A stretch of 64,000 nucleotides of DNA, from contig CP021229.1 of assembly GCA_003999685.1 (NCBI GenBank), forward strand, positions 1 through 64,000, in the 5' to 3' direction. Source of the DNA: Taiwanofungus camphoratus (Eukaryota > Basidiomycota > Agaricomycetes > Polyporales > Taiwanofungaceae). The position numbers were made by a program, and so were the translations under genes. The first letter of the stretch is position 1, and the number at the start of each line of letters is the position of its first letter. Below the pieces are notes generated by a model. The model saw only the letters and a list, made by a program, of their open reading frames with translations. It did no database searches and was not told the origin of the DNA. Positions 17,942-29,193 of this stretch are shown in pieces.

Positions 17942-20900
17942 ATGGCCAATCGCCTACCTCGTCCTGGATCCACCCGTTCGACTTCCGCAGGACCAGGTGG
18001 AGCATCACTTCGCGCCGCTATTGCGCGGAACCTTGCTCCCCCCTCGTTGGCTTATGCCATGGGAGCGACGTCACTTGAGACTATTGCCGATGAGTTCCGC
18101 GCCGTCCTTTCAGCTGAAACATTTGACACCGTATTATCAGTCGTGCCTCTCGTATACCGGGAGGTACTCCGCCCGGTTCTGGCTAGCATTGCGGAAGCAA
18201 AGGAACGCTGCGTTTCTTTGTCGAAGCAAGTGGGTGAGCTCGAGGCTCATCTTGCCAGCGGTTCCCTTCCGCCCCAGTTACAAGGCATGGGGGAACCCGT
18301 TTTCCAGTCTGCGAAAGCATGGCTGGAAACACACCCGGCGGAACCAGGGGCTCTTGCGGAGAAATTTAAAACGTTTCGCCGCGAAGCACTCGCTTTAGCC
18401 ATTGCGCAGAAGCGTGCTGAGCTCTCGTTCTTCGAGGGCGCGCTGGACCCTACTACCATGTTGGGGAAGGCGCGCGACGTGGTCGACACTCAGTGGGCTG
18501 CGATCTCACAAGGATCGCGGGTCCCTAAGTGGAGAACCTCTCTTGACGGTAACGTCGAGATTGAGGGTTGGCAGAACGACCCCGTCCTTGAGTCGGAACA
18601 CAAGCGATTCGTCGCTGTGCTCCCCCGCTTTTGCTTTCGTGTCGTGAACATTCGCGAATCACAGTTAGCTCATGCGGCGACTCGAGCCAGTGCGAAGAGT
18701 GCCCTTAAAGCAGTGGCGGAGGTGGAGATGAGCGACACCACCGAGAACCCCGCTGCTTTAAAGAAACTGATTGACGATGCGGTTGATCGTCGGTTGAAAG
18801 GTGAGGGCACCTCGAAGAACGTAAAACAACAGGTCAGTTTTGTACACGGTTCAGTACCTAAAGACTTACCTGGCGCCACCCTCTCTCGTATTCTAGAAGG
18901 GCAAAGGCAAGGCGCCAAATCGTTCGGCGCGCATGAGCACAGGAGGACGCCCTCCCAAAGCTCCGCAGCGCGCGGCAAAGCAGAAGCAGGCCGCTTCGTC
19001 GAAGAAAGCTTCGACGAAGAAGAACAAAGGGAAAGGGAAAGGGAGACCGAATTGATACGGTGTGTCCTTCGGTCGCGACTCCGCTTCTCGCAACCTTCCA
19101 CTTACCCTGATTGCATACTTGATCTTCCTACACCAGTCGGGGCACGCACCCTCCTTTACTTTGCACCGGCGGCTTTAGTCGAGGCACAGAGGTTCCGGAC
19201 TTGGGTTCATGTTGGCGACGGTGTTAGTTTACCTGCGGACATCAGTATACATATTTCTTGCGGACTTAAGTACATGCTGTACGCTCGCCCGTCAGGCGAG
19301 TTAGTTCAAAACGCTTATGATGACTTTTGTGAACGTGTACGATGGAGAGTACACTTTGCCTGTAAACAAAAGATCCTTGAGCGGCAAGGGATTAGTCAAC
19401 CACCATATGATCCTGACTACGACTTGAGATTAAAGCGCGATAGCAACGCGCCTCAAGCCAGCCAATATATCGAACTTGGTCTTAAACGCGGGCAAACATA
19501 CGTCACTGAATTCATACGCAATGTCGTACCCGGTTTGAAAGCCAGAAGTCGCCCTAATCGACTTGTGGACCTGGACAAAGTTCGCCTCTGGTTGGATGAG
19601 CATAACTACCTCATCCTCCAAACGGATAAGAACCTCGGTGCTGCTGTAGTCACAAGGGAATGGTTCATTAATGGTTGCAACTTACTTCTATCGAATACGG
19701 CTGACTATCAGGAAATTAATCCTGGTCAGCGACAGATGTACTTAGAAAAGGTTACTAAGCGGGTTAAGGAGTTAAGCGATTGGGTCGAAGGGGCTATGCC
19801 TCACGATCAGACACTCCAGTTAGCCAAATACCTTCGGTCTAAATGTCCCGAGAGCGAGTTGGATGAGCCTAAGGTTCCCATCTTCTATGGTATCCCAAAA
19901 ATCCATAAGACACCAGTGAAGATGCGGCCTATTGTGCCCTGTCACTCATGCGCTCAAGGCCCCGCGGCTAAAGTAGTATCCAAGTTGTTGAAACCTATTA
20001 TAGAGGCTGAGCCCTTTATTATACATGGCAGCAAAGACCTTGCTGGTAAGTTAGCAACGGTTAAAACACTAAAATACAAAAAGTATTGGCTTGTGGCCGG
20101 CGACGTTGTCGCTTTCTACCCCAATGTACCCCTCAGAGAATGCGTAGGCATTGTATCTAAATTGTACATCAGTCATCCACTGGGTAGTCAATCCACGGAC
20201 CACCCCGAATTTTACAACGCCTTGTTTATTCGGTGTATGCAATCGGCCAATTACGATCTAATAGTTGACTTCAACGGTCACACATTTCTTCAAAAGCGTG
20301 GATTAGCAATGGGTGTGGCGTGTTCGCCCGACCTTGCTAATCTATATGGATGCCATTTTGAAAATAAAGTCTGGCCTTCTGGGCAGGTTAGCCCACCCTT
20401 TCTTTATTATGGGCGGTACATCGATGATGTATTTGCTATCGTTGAAGCAGGTAGTGCAGCTGAGGCACTTGAACTCTGCACCAGTCGTATTTCTTACACT
20501 GGCTGTACTATAACATGGGAAGTGTCGGAATGGGCAACGCCGTTCCTTGACATGCTTATTTATATTGACCCCGTAACCAACCGGGTGGAACATAAGCCGT
20601 ATCGGAAGGCACTTAACCATCATGAAAGAATACCATGGATATCTCACCATCCAAAGGACGTTAAAAAAGGCACGTTCATTGGAGAGATGAGCCGTTTAGC
20701 CACGCTAAGTTCTAAGTTGGAACACTACTTAGATGCCCTTAAAGGGCTTGTCGATTTGTACATCGGCCGTGGTTATCCTCCTGCTCTGGTTATTGCATGG
20801 CTTGATTCACATAAAGCAGTACGCTGGGCGAAACGTTTGGAAACTAAACAAACTTCGACCAAAGCGGCGGATGCGAATGATGGCGTACTTGTAATTAAGT

Positions 20901-21466
20901 CGCAATTTAACCCTTCATGGGATTCTTTCGATATTCATGAATTAATGACACGAGTCACCGGATCTTGGGTGGAGTCTTTGAGTTTCTTCAAAAACTTCTT
21001 TTCGGCGAGTTGGGAAAACTCGGCCGCTCCGATTTTCGATTATTCGGCTGGGGGTTCGCGGGATGCGACCCTATCCGGCACAGTTCAGACCACGCTTGAG
21101 GAGTGGTGGGATCCCGCCCGAGTAGCCCAGCGCAAGCTGTCGCGCGAAACGGCGGCTGCTTCGGCAGCAGCAGATCGTGCCGCCGCTGAAGCCCGGCGGT
21201 CTGATCAAATCTCTAACCTGGCGGCGGTCGTCCATGATAACCGCGCAGAAGAGGGCTGGGTATGGACTGGGCGGTACCTAAGGAAACCCACCGGATTTAT
21301 TGAGGCGGAGAAGGTTGCAGACCTTTCCCAACTCGGATTCTTAGACAAGCGCTGGCTTGTGTCTCGAAAGCGGGAAACCAATTTCGCAGACTTAGCAAGT
21401 AAATGGCGCAGAAGTGTTATTAATGCCCAAAGTGCGGATGACGTACTTCTGGAAATGGATATATAA
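17942..21466 (+). CDS. Penelope-like reverse transcriptase, A1 second copy (1174 aa)
   Basis: The protein is identical to that of 1921-5445, including catalytic D721, D828 and D829. The start is ATG 17942 for the same reason as in A1. The recent block duplication accounts for the identity. The alternative-splice segment lies at 18833-18896. The ORF is intact. Confidence 0.93.
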   Translation: MANRLPRPGSTRSTSAGPGGASLRAAIARNLAPPSLAYAMGATSLETIADEFRAVLSAETFDTVLSVVPLVYREVLRPVLASIAEAKERCVSLSKQVGELEAHLASGSLPPQLQGMGEPVFQSAKAWLETHPAEPGALAEKFKTFRREALALAIAQKRAELSFFEGALDPTTMLGKARDVVDTQWAAISQGSRVPKWRTSLDGNVEIEGWQNDPVLESEHKRFVAVLPRFCFRVVNIRESQLAHAATRASAKSALKAVAEVEMSDTTENPAALKKLIDDAVDRRLKGEGTSKNVKQQVSFVHGSVPKDLPGATLSRILEGQRQGAKSFGAHEHRRTPSQSSAARGKAEAGRFVEESFDEEEQRERERETELIRCVLRSRLRFSQPSTYPDCILDLPTPVGARTLLYFAPAALVEAQRFRTWVHVGDGVSLPADISIHISCGLKYMLYARPSGELVQNAYDDFCERVRWRVHFACKQKILERQGISQPPYDPDYDLRLKRDSNAPQASQYIELGLKRGQTYVTEFIRNVVPGLKARSRPNRLVDLDKVRLWLDEHNYLILQTDKNLGAAVVTREWFINGCNLLLSNTADYQEINPGQRQMYLEKVTKRVKELSDWVEGAMPHDQTLQLAKYLRSKCPESELDEPKVPIFYGIPKIHKTPVKMRPIVPCHSCAQGPAAKVVSKLLKPIIEAEPFIIHGSKDLAGKLATVKTLKYKKYWLVAGDVVAFYPNVPLRECVGIVSKLYISHPLGSQSTDHPEFYNALFIRCMQSANYDLIVDFNGHTFLQKRGLAMGVACSPDLANLYGCHFENKVWPSGQVSPPFLYYGRYIDDVFAIVEAGSAAEALELCTSRISYTGCTITWEVSEWATPFLDMLIYIDPVTNRVEHKPYRKALNHHERIPWISHHPKDVKKGTFIGEMSRLATLSSKLEHYLDALKGLVDLYIGRGYPPALVIAWLDSHKAVRWAKRLETKQTSTKAADANDGVLVIKSQFNPSWDSFDIHELMTRVTGSWVESLSFFKNFFSASWENSAAPIFDYSAGGSRDATLSGTVQTTLEEWWDPARVAQRKLSRETAAASAAADRAAAEARRSDQISNLAAVVHDNRAEEGWVWTGRYLRKPTGFIEAEKVADLSQLGFLDKRWLVSRKRETNFADLASKWRRSVINAQSADDVLLEMDI
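18833..18896 (+). other. Putative retained intron, A1 second copy
   Basis: Same as 2812-2875. Confidence 0.68.
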
Positions 21467-21656
21467 ACTGTTAAGTCAGTTTGATTAGCATCGGTTACAT
21501 CAGGTGTAACGTTATCTTAGTGTGTTGGTGTATTAGGGTTGTCTGTTCAAACCAGACCTAACCTAACCCTAACCTAACCTAACCTAACCTAACCGAACCT
21601 AACCTAACCTAACCTAACCTAACCTAACGCTAATCCTAACCTAACCTAACCTAACC
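21467..21656 (+). other. 3' UTR of A1 second copy: terminal hairpin and CCTAA tract
   Basis: Same as 5446-5635; hairpin at about 21533-21571. Confidence 0.85.
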
Positions 21657-22526
21657 GCCGGACTTACCCAGTCCTGCGCTTAGGGTTGCCTTAAAATAGA
21701 TAGGCGCCTTACGTGTCACGTGATATGTTCGGCACTTAGTACGGACCGGCCCTTCACTGCGGCCCGGTGCGCGCCGTCCCCGCATGCTAGCGGAGCGCGC
21801 GTTAACTACTATGGTCCCCAGCGCCCCTCTGCTGTGTTAGTCCATGATCTGGTGATCTGTGGGTTGTAACATGCTAGAGCACGGTGCGGCAACTTGCTGG
21901 ACGCGGTCCTATTGAGTATCCTTCCCCCGCCCCGCATGGCTCGGACAGGGTGCTCACGGGGATTCCCAGGTTTGTGCCATGACATGATGCTTCCTCAGTG
22001 GTCCACGCTGCCCTTAGTAGACGCCCGGAAAAGCGGCCCGGTCACATGATCGGTGCGGTACCGGCTAATTTGTTCCTATCTATACCCGGCTCGGATTAAC
22101 CTCCGGCCCGGGCTTCCTATCTGTTATCTCGGATCTTGAGCCTAGGCTTGCGATCCGGATTCTAATCTTAATCAGATGACTCTGACATCTGATCAGTAAT
22201 GGTGTCTAGGCGAATCTAGACAATGATGATTGCTCATCGCTGACTGATTAGGATAGGAGGGAGAGACGTGATTCGCTCCCACCTACAACCCTTTGCCCTG
22301 GTTCGGTCAAACTGACTTAGTCACCGGCCCCCTGGCCATGACTCAACCATAAGCGTGACTTTGGTTGAACTTGGTTATAAGCGACGCTAGTGCTCTGATG
22401 AGACTTAGTCGAAATTAGCCGTCCGATAGCGATATCGGGCTAATTAGTACTAGCTTCCTCTAAGCCTCCCCCCTGCCCTGCACTCGCAGCCCTTGTAGTG
22501 TTGATACATAGACCTCCTAACCTAAC
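21657..22526 (+). repeat. pLTR of A1 second copy, downstream
   Basis: Same as 5636-6505; abuts the B pLTR directly. Confidence 0.87.
22386..22454 (+). ncRNA. Hammerhead ribozyme, pLTR A1 second copy downstream
   Basis: Same sequence and fold as 1596-1664. Confidence 0.93.
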
Positions 22527-23390
22527 TGAAGGCGCTACCGCACCTTCTCCATTTGGTAGTTTTGGGAAATAAGACGCTCGTCACGTGACTTGCCCGAAAG
22601 GGCCGGACATGTGATCAGCATCCAGGCACGGACCGGTTGAGCCGCGAGGCTGGACTGGTCTGGGCACTACCTAGTTATGGTCACCAGCGCCCCTCTGCTG
22701 TGTTAGTCCATGATCCGGTGATCTGTGAGGTGTAACATGCTATGGCACGGTGCGGCAACTTGCCGGACGCGGTCCTAGTGAATATCCCGCCCCCGCCCCG
22801 CATGGCTCGGTGAGGGTGTTCCTAGGGATCCTCAGGTTTGTGCCGTGACATGATGCTTCCTCAGTGGTCCACGCTGCCCTTATCTAGGCGCCCGGAAACC
22901 GGACCAGTCATGTGACTCGGTCGGCACCGGCCCGGATTGTTCTATTCCCACCCTTATCATCCTAACCGATGATAAAGGGATCTCTTATCTATGAGTCATA
23001 TCAAATGACTCCTTATCTTTACATCTGATTGTTATCTCTGATCAGGTGGCGGTATTGGTAAAGGCTAGGGCGTTCTAGCCTGCCTTTTGTCGGCCCGCTG
23101 ATAAGAGATAAGAGAAATAGCTCTAATGTGATTGGAGCTCACCACTACCTCATGGCCTGGTTGGTCAAATAGAATCAGTCATCGGCCTCTGGCCGATGAC
23201 TCAGGGTCAATCATCTGATGACCCTGAACCATCGGTTAAAAGTACGACGAGAGTACTGATGAGCTCCTTAGCGAAACAAGTTGGTATCTGGCGACAGATA
23301 CCTTTGTTTACTCTTGTCTTCCCTATTTCTCTCATCTCTTACTACGCTCGCCCGCCTATCGGCGGTCTCGCTCCACCTCCTAACCTAACC
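22527..23390 (+). repeat. pLTR of B second copy, upstream
   Basis: Same as 6506-7369, with the same conserved hairpins ahead of the ribozyme. Confidence 0.87.
23246..23318 (+). ncRNA. Hammerhead ribozyme, pLTR B second copy upstream
   Basis: Same sequence and fold as 7225-7297. Confidence 0.93.
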
Positions 23391-23533
23391 AACACCGCCG
23401 CCAAGCTGTCTCTCTACATCCGCCATCGCAAGCCCCTCACCTGGTGCACGACTGTCGGTATTTTCTGTGACGACTGCAATCGATTCTACAAGCCCAAGTC
23501 TGAGTCGATCTACTACCGTCCTCCGCCGTTCGC

Positions 23534-26500
23534 ATGGCTCCACCTTCCACACCCCGTGCTTCTTCCGTCGGTCTCGGGTCTGCCTCACTTAGGTCTGCAA
23601 TTGCCCGGAATCTTGCCCCCGCGAGCCTATCGTACGCTATCGGGGCGGCATCGCTTGAGACTGTTGCCGATGAGTTCCGAGCCATTTTTCACGCAGAGAC
23701 CATTGACCAAGTCTTCTCAGCTATACCTCTCGTCTATCGAGAGGTGCTCCGTCCGGTGTTGGTTAGCGTTGCGGAAGCGAAGGAACGTTCTGTTTCTTTG
23801 CAGAAGCAATTGGGTGACCTTGAGTCGCACAAAGCTAACGGTTCGCTCCCCCACCAGTTACAGGGGCTCAGCGAACCCGTCTTCCAGAGCTCAAAACTCT
23901 GGCTCGAGACGTCGCCGGCGGAACCCGCAGCTCTGATAACCGAGTTCCAATCCTTCCGTCGGAAGGCTCTTGACTTGGCCATCGCCCAAAAGCGAGCAGA
24001 GCTCGCGTTCTTTGATCGCGCATTGGACCCGACAGCAATGTTGGAGAAAATGCGGACAGTGGTTGACGAACAATGGGCGCGCATTAGCCAGTCTAGTCGC
24101 GTCCCTGTTTGGAGGGAAACTATCGATGGCGGTCAACGCCTAGATACGTGGACCAATGACCCTGTCCTCGAGTCTGAGTACAAGCGATTCGTCGCCGTGC
24201 TCCCACGCTTTGCCTTCCGGGTAGTTAATATCCGTGAATCACAACTGGCACAAGCCGCGGCTCGAGCGCAAGCAAAGTCTGCCGTCAAGGCTGCAGCGGA
24301 GGTCGAGATGGGTGACGCCACCGAGAACCCTGCAGCTTTGAAAAAGCTGATCGATGATGCGGTTGATCGTCGTCTCAAAGGCGAAGGCAGCTCAAAGAAC
24401 GCGGTAAGTTTTGTACATGGTTCTGTTCCAAAAAGCTTACCAGGCGCCGCTCTATCACGTATTTTAGGGAGCAAAGGCAAAGGCGCCAAAACGATCGGTG
24501 CGCATGAGTACGGGAGGACGTCCTCCCAAACCTCCGCAGCGCAAGGCCAAGCAGCAGCAGGCCGCTTCCTCTGCGAAGAAGCAGAAGAAGACCAAAGATC
24601 GGAAAGGCAAAGGGAGAGCGAAATAATCCGGTCAGTTATTCGCTCGCGTCTCCGCTTCTCCCAGCCGTCGTCTTACCCAGACAGTATTCTAATGTTACCC
24701 TTGCCTGTTGCAGCTCGCACCCTCCTTTATTTCGCTCCGGTTGCTTTAGTCGAAGCGGCGAGGTTCAGAAGCTGGGTGCACTGTGGCGAGGATGTTTTAT
24801 TACCGCCGGACATTAGCATACACATATCTTGCGGTCTGAAATATATGTTGTACTCCTCCCCGAGCGGGGAACTCATTCAAACGGCGTTCAATGATTTCTG
24901 CGAACGAATACGCTGGCGAGTGTATTTTAAAGTTAAACAGATTCAACTTGAACGGCAAGGTATAAGTCAACCACCTTATGATCCTGACTACGACCTTAGG
25001 GCTAAGCGGGACTCGTCCGCCCCTAGGGCCACACAATATATCGAAAACGGTCTTAAACGCGGGCAAACTTACGTCACTGATTACATACGTAGTGTCGTAC
25101 CCGGTTTGAAAGCTAGAAGCCACCCTAATCGGCTTGTAGACCTGGACCGCGTTCGCCTCTGGTTGAACGAGCATAACTACCTCGTTCTCCAAACGGATAA
25201 GAACCTTGGTGCGGCAGTAGTCACAAGGGAATGGTTCATTACTGGTTGCATGAATCTTCTGTCAAATACGGCTGACTATCAGGAAATAAACCCTGGTCAG
25301 CGGCAGATGTATTTAGAAAAAGTTACAAAGCGGGTTAAGGAGTTAAGCGATTGGGTCGAAGGGGCTTTGCCTAACGATCAGACACTCCAATTAGCCAAAT
25401 TCCTCCGGTCTAAATGTCCCGAGAGCGAGTTAGAGGAACCAAAGGTACCTATCTTCTACGGGATTCCAAAAATCCATAAATCCCCAGTAAAGATGCGACC
25501 TATTGTTCCATGTCACTCATGCGCTCAAGGGCCCGCGGCTAAAGTTGTATCTAAACTGTTGAAACCTATCATAGAGGCTGAGCCCTTTATTATACATGGA
25601 TCAAAACATCTTGCGATCCAGTTAGCAAAGGTTAAAACGTTAAAATGGAAAAAGTATTGGTTAGTGGCTGGCGACGTTGTCGCTTTCTACCCTAATGTAC
25701 CACTCAGAGATTGTGTTGGCATTGTGTCCAAACTATACACAAGACATCCTCTGGGTAGTCAGTCTATGGACCAGCCCCAGTTTTATAATGCATTGTTTAT
25801 CAGATGCATGCAAACGGCCAATTACGATTTAATTGTCGACTTCAACGGTCGTACTTACTTTCAAAAAAGAGGATTAGCTATGGGTGTGGCATGCTCGCCT
25901 GACTTAGCTAATCTCTACGGATGCCATTTCGAAAATCAAGTATGGCCCGGTGGACAGGTTACTCCACCGTTCTTATATTATGGCCGATACATTGATGATG
26001 TATTTGCCATAGTTGAAGCAGGTAGTGCGGCAGAAGCTCTAGAAGCCTGCCAAAGTCGTATATCTTATGATGGCTGCACTATAACATGGGAAGTGTCTGA
26101 ATGGGCGACGCCATTCTTAGACATGCTTATTTATATTGACCCCGTTTCTAACCGGGTGGAACATAAGCCATATCGGAAAGCACTTAACCATCACGAACGG
26201 ATTCCATGGGTATCTCACCACCCAAAGGACGTGAAAAAAGGCACGTTCATTGGGGAGATGAGCCGTTTAGCTACGCTAAGTTCTAAGTTGGAACACTACT
26301 TAGATGCCCTTCATGGGCTTGTCGACCTGTATGTCGGCCGTGGCTATCCCCCTGCTCTGGTTACTTCCTGGCTCGACTCGCATAAAGCGGTACGCTGGAA
26401 AGAACGTCTTGGAAAACCAAAATCTTCGACCGAAGATGCAGACCAAGTTGAGGGCGTACTTGCGATTAAGTCGAAGTTCAACCCCTCATGGGATCAGTTT

Positions 26501-27037
26501 GATGTTCATGAATTAATGACACGTGTTACGGAATCGTGGGTGAAAGACTTATCTTTCTTTAAGTCTTTCTTTTCGGCGAGTTGGGAAAACTCGGCCGCTC
26601 CGATCTTTGAGTATTCGTCTGGGGGTCCTAAGGATGCGACCCTATCCAGCACAGTTCAGACCACGCTTGAGGAGTGGTGGGATCCCGCCCGAGTAGCCCA
26701 GCGCAAGCTGTCGCGCGAAACGGCGGCTGCGGAAGCAGCAGCAGAACTCGCCGCCGCTGAAGCCAGGCGGTCCGATCAAATCTCGAAACCGGTGGCAGTT
26801 GTCCATGACAACCGCGCGGACGAGGGCTGGGTTTGGACTGGGCGGTACCTGAAGAAACCCAACGGATTCATCGAAGCGGAGAAGGTCCCTGACCTTTCCC
26901 AACTCGGATTCTTAGACAAGCGCTGGCTTGTGTCACGGAAAAGGGAAACCAATTTCGCTGACTTAGCAAGCAAGTGGCGCAGAAGTGTAATTAATGCCCA
27001 AAGTACAGATGATGTACTATTGGAAATGGACATATAA
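23534..27037 (+). CDS. Penelope-like reverse transcriptase, B second copy (1167 aa)
   Basis: Differs from 7513-11016 by one residue that I can see, Leu for Pro at about residue 14 (T at 23574). The RT motifs and catalytic D714, D821 and D822 are unchanged. The alternative-splice segment is at 24404-24467. The ORF is intact. Confidence 0.93.
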   Translation: MAPPSTPRASSVGLGSASLRSAIARNLAPASLSYAIGAASLETVADEFRAIFHAETIDQVFSAIPLVYREVLRPVLVSVAEAKERSVSLQKQLGDLESHKANGSLPHQLQGLSEPVFQSSKLWLETSPAEPAALITEFQSFRRKALDLAIAQKRAELAFFDRALDPTAMLEKMRTVVDEQWARISQSSRVPVWRETIDGGQRLDTWTNDPVLESEYKRFVAVLPRFAFRVVNIRESQLAQAAARAQAKSAVKAAAEVEMGDATENPAALKKLIDDAVDRRLKGEGSSKNAVSFVHGSVPKSLPGAALSRILGSKGKGAKTIGAHEYGRTSSQTSAAQGQAAAGRFLCEEAEEDQRSERQRESEIIRSVIRSRLRFSQPSSYPDSILMLPLPVAARTLLYFAPVALVEAARFRSWVHCGEDVLLPPDISIHISCGLKYMLYSSPSGELIQTAFNDFCERIRWRVYFKVKQIQLERQGISQPPYDPDYDLRAKRDSSAPRATQYIENGLKRGQTYVTDYIRSVVPGLKARSHPNRLVDLDRVRLWLNEHNYLVLQTDKNLGAAVVTREWFITGCMNLLSNTADYQEINPGQRQMYLEKVTKRVKELSDWVEGALPNDQTLQLAKFLRSKCPESELEEPKVPIFYGIPKIHKSPVKMRPIVPCHSCAQGPAAKVVSKLLKPIIEAEPFIIHGSKHLAIQLAKVKTLKWKKYWLVAGDVVAFYPNVPLRDCVGIVSKLYTRHPLGSQSMDQPQFYNALFIRCMQTANYDLIVDFNGRTYFQKRGLAMGVACSPDLANLYGCHFENQVWPGGQVTPPFLYYGRYIDDVFAIVEAGSAAEALEACQSRISYDGCTITWEVSEWATPFLDMLIYIDPVSNRVEHKPYRKALNHHERIPWVSHHPKDVKKGTFIGEMSRLATLSSKLEHYLDALHGLVDLYVGRGYPPALVTSWLDSHKAVRWKERLGKPKSSTEDADQVEGVLAIKSKFNPSWDQFDVHELMTRVTESWVKDLSFFKSFFSASWENSAAPIFEYSSGGPKDATLSSTVQTTLEEWWDPARVAQRKLSRETAAAEAAAELAAAEARRSDQISKPVAVVHDNRADEGWVWTGRYLKKPNGFIEAEKVPDLSQLGFLDKRWLVSRKRETNFADLASKWRRSVINAQSTDDVLLEMDI
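24404..24467 (+). other. Putative retained intron, B second copy
   Basis: Same as 8383-8446, consensus GTAAGT donor. Confidence 0.7.
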
Positions 27038-27206
27038 ATCGGTTGATTCGATTTGTTTAGCTTAAGGTTATCGGTGTAACTACCTTCTGCGTTTATTCGC
27101 ATTTAGGGTTGTCTGTTCAAACCAGACCTAACCTAACCCTAACCTAACCTAACCTAACCTAACCTAACCTAACCTAACGCTAAATCCTAACCTAACCTAA
27201 CCTAAC
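27038..27206 (+). other. 3' UTR of B second copy: terminal hairpin and CCTAA tract
   Basis: Same as 11017-11185; hairpin at about 27103-27142. Confidence 0.85.
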
Positions 27207-28070
27207 TGAAGGCGCTACCGCACCTTCTCCATTTGGTAGTTTTGGGAAATAAGACGCTCGTCACGTGACTTGCCCGAAAGGGCCGGACATGTGATCAGCA
27301 TCCAGGCACGGACCGGTTGAGCCGCGAGGCTGGACTGGTCTGGGCACTACCTAGTTATGGTCACCAGCGCCCCTCTGCTGTGTTAGTCCATGATCCGGTG
27401 ATCTGTGAGGTGTAACATGCTATGGCACGGTGCGGCAACTTGCCGGACGCGGTCCTAGTGAATATCCCGCCCCCGCCCCGCATGGCTCGGTGAGGGTGTT
27501 CCTAGGGATCCTCAGGTTTGTGCCGTGACATGATGCTTCCTCAGTGGTCCACGCTGCCCTTATCTAGGCGCCCGGAAACCGGACCAGTCATGTGACTCGG
27601 TCGGCACCGGCCCGGATTGTTCTATTCCCACCCTTATCATCCTAACCGATGATAAAGGGATCTCTTATCTATGAGTCATATCAAATGACTCCTTATCTTT
27701 ACATCTGATTGTTATCTCTGATCAGGTGGCGGTATTGGTAAAGGCTAGGGCGTTCTAGCCTGCCTTTTGTCGGCCCGCTGATAAGAGATAAGAGAAATAG
27801 CTCTAATGTGATTGGAGCTCACCACTACCTCATGGCCTGGTTGGTCAAATAGAATCAGTCATCGGCCTCTGGCCGATGACTCAGGGTCAATCATCTGATG
27901 ACCCTGAACCATCGGTTAAAAGTACGACGAGAGTACTGATGAGCTCCTTAGCGAAACAAGTTGGTATCTGGCGACAGATACCTTTGTTTACTCTTGTCTT
28001 CCCTATTTCTCTCATCTCTTACTACGCTCGCCCGCCTATCGGCGGTCTCGCTCCACCACCTAACCTAACC
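27207..28070 (+). repeat. pLTR of B second copy, downstream
   Basis: Same as 11186-12049. Confidence 0.87.
27926..27998 (+). ncRNA. Hammerhead ribozyme, pLTR B second copy downstream
   Basis: Same sequence and fold as 7225-7297. Confidence 0.93.
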
Positions 28071-28137
28071 TAACCGAACCTAACCTAACCTAACCTAACC
28101 TAACCTAACGCTAATCCTAACCTAACCTAACCTAACC

Positions 28138-29010
28138 GCCGGACTTACCCAGTCCTGCGCTTAGGGTTGCCTTAAAATAGATAGGCGCCTTACGTGTCAC
28201 GTGATATGTTCGGCACTTAGTACGGACCGGCCCTTCACTGCGGCCCGGTGCGCGCCGTCCCCGCATGCTAGCGGAGCGCGCGTTAACTACTATGGTCCCC
28301 AGCGCCCCTCTGCTGTGTTAGTCCATGATCTGGTGATCTGTGGGTTGTAACATGCTAGAGCACGGTGCGGCAACTTGCTGGACGCGGTCCTATTGAGTAT
28401 CCTTCCCCCGCCCCGCATGGCTCGGACAGGGTGCTCACGGGGATTCCCAGGTTTGTGCCATGACATGATGCTTCCTCAGTGGTCCACGCTGCCCTTAGTA
28501 GACGCCCGGAAAAGCGGCCCGGTCACATGATCGGTGCGATACCGGCTAATTTGTTCCTATCTATACCCGGCCCGGATTAACCTCCGGCCCGGGCTTCCTA
28601 TCTGTTATCTCGGATCTTGAGCCTAGGCTTGCGATCCGGATTCTAATCTTAATCAGATGACTCTGACATCTGATCAGTAATGGTGTCTAGGCGAATCTAG
28701 ACAATGATGATTGCTCATCGCTGACTGATTAGGATAGGAGGGAGAGACGTGATTCGCTCCCACCTGCAACCCTTTGCCCTGGTTCGGTCAAATTGACTTA
28801 GTCACCGGCCCCCAGGCCATGACTCAACCATAAGCGTGACTTTGGTTGAACTTGGTTATAAGCGACGCTAGTGCTCTGATGAGACTTAGTCGAAATTAGC
28901 CGTCCGATAGCGATATCGGGCTAATTAGTACTAGCTTCCACTAAGCCTCCCCTTCCTGCCCTGCACTCGCAGCCCTTGTAGTGTTGATACATAGACCTCC
29001 TAACCTAACC
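28138..29010 (+). repeat. pLTR of A2 second copy, upstream
   Basis: Same as 12117-12989. Confidence 0.87.
28867..28935 (+). ncRNA. Hammerhead ribozyme, pLTR A2 second copy upstream
   Basis: Same sequence and fold as 1596-1664. Confidence 0.93.
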
Positions 29011-29193
29011 AGCCAACACCTCCAAACTGTCTCTTATACCGCATCTCGGTTTTCGACGGCGCTATCGTGTTCTGCCACCGACACCCCCGCCCGTCAACCC
29101 GATCCAGGAATACCGACTGCTCGCCCTTTGCTTCGCTCGGTGCCCGATCTCTTTTCATTTTCTCCCTCCTGACGCACCCTGCGCTTGCTTACA

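Larger units (their letters stand above)
16888..22526 (+). mobile_element. Telomeric Penelope-like element A1, block copy 2
   Basis: Same parts as 867-6505, shifted by 16,021 bp: pLTR 16888-17758, ORF 17942-21466, 3' UTR and tract 21467-21656, pLTR 21657-22526. It looks whole. Confidence 0.9.
22527..28070 (+). mobile_element. Telomeric Penelope-like element B, block copy 2
   Basis: Same parts as 6506-12049: pLTR 22527-23390, ORF 23534-27037, 3' UTR and tract 27038-27206, pLTR 27207-28070. It looks whole. Confidence 0.9.
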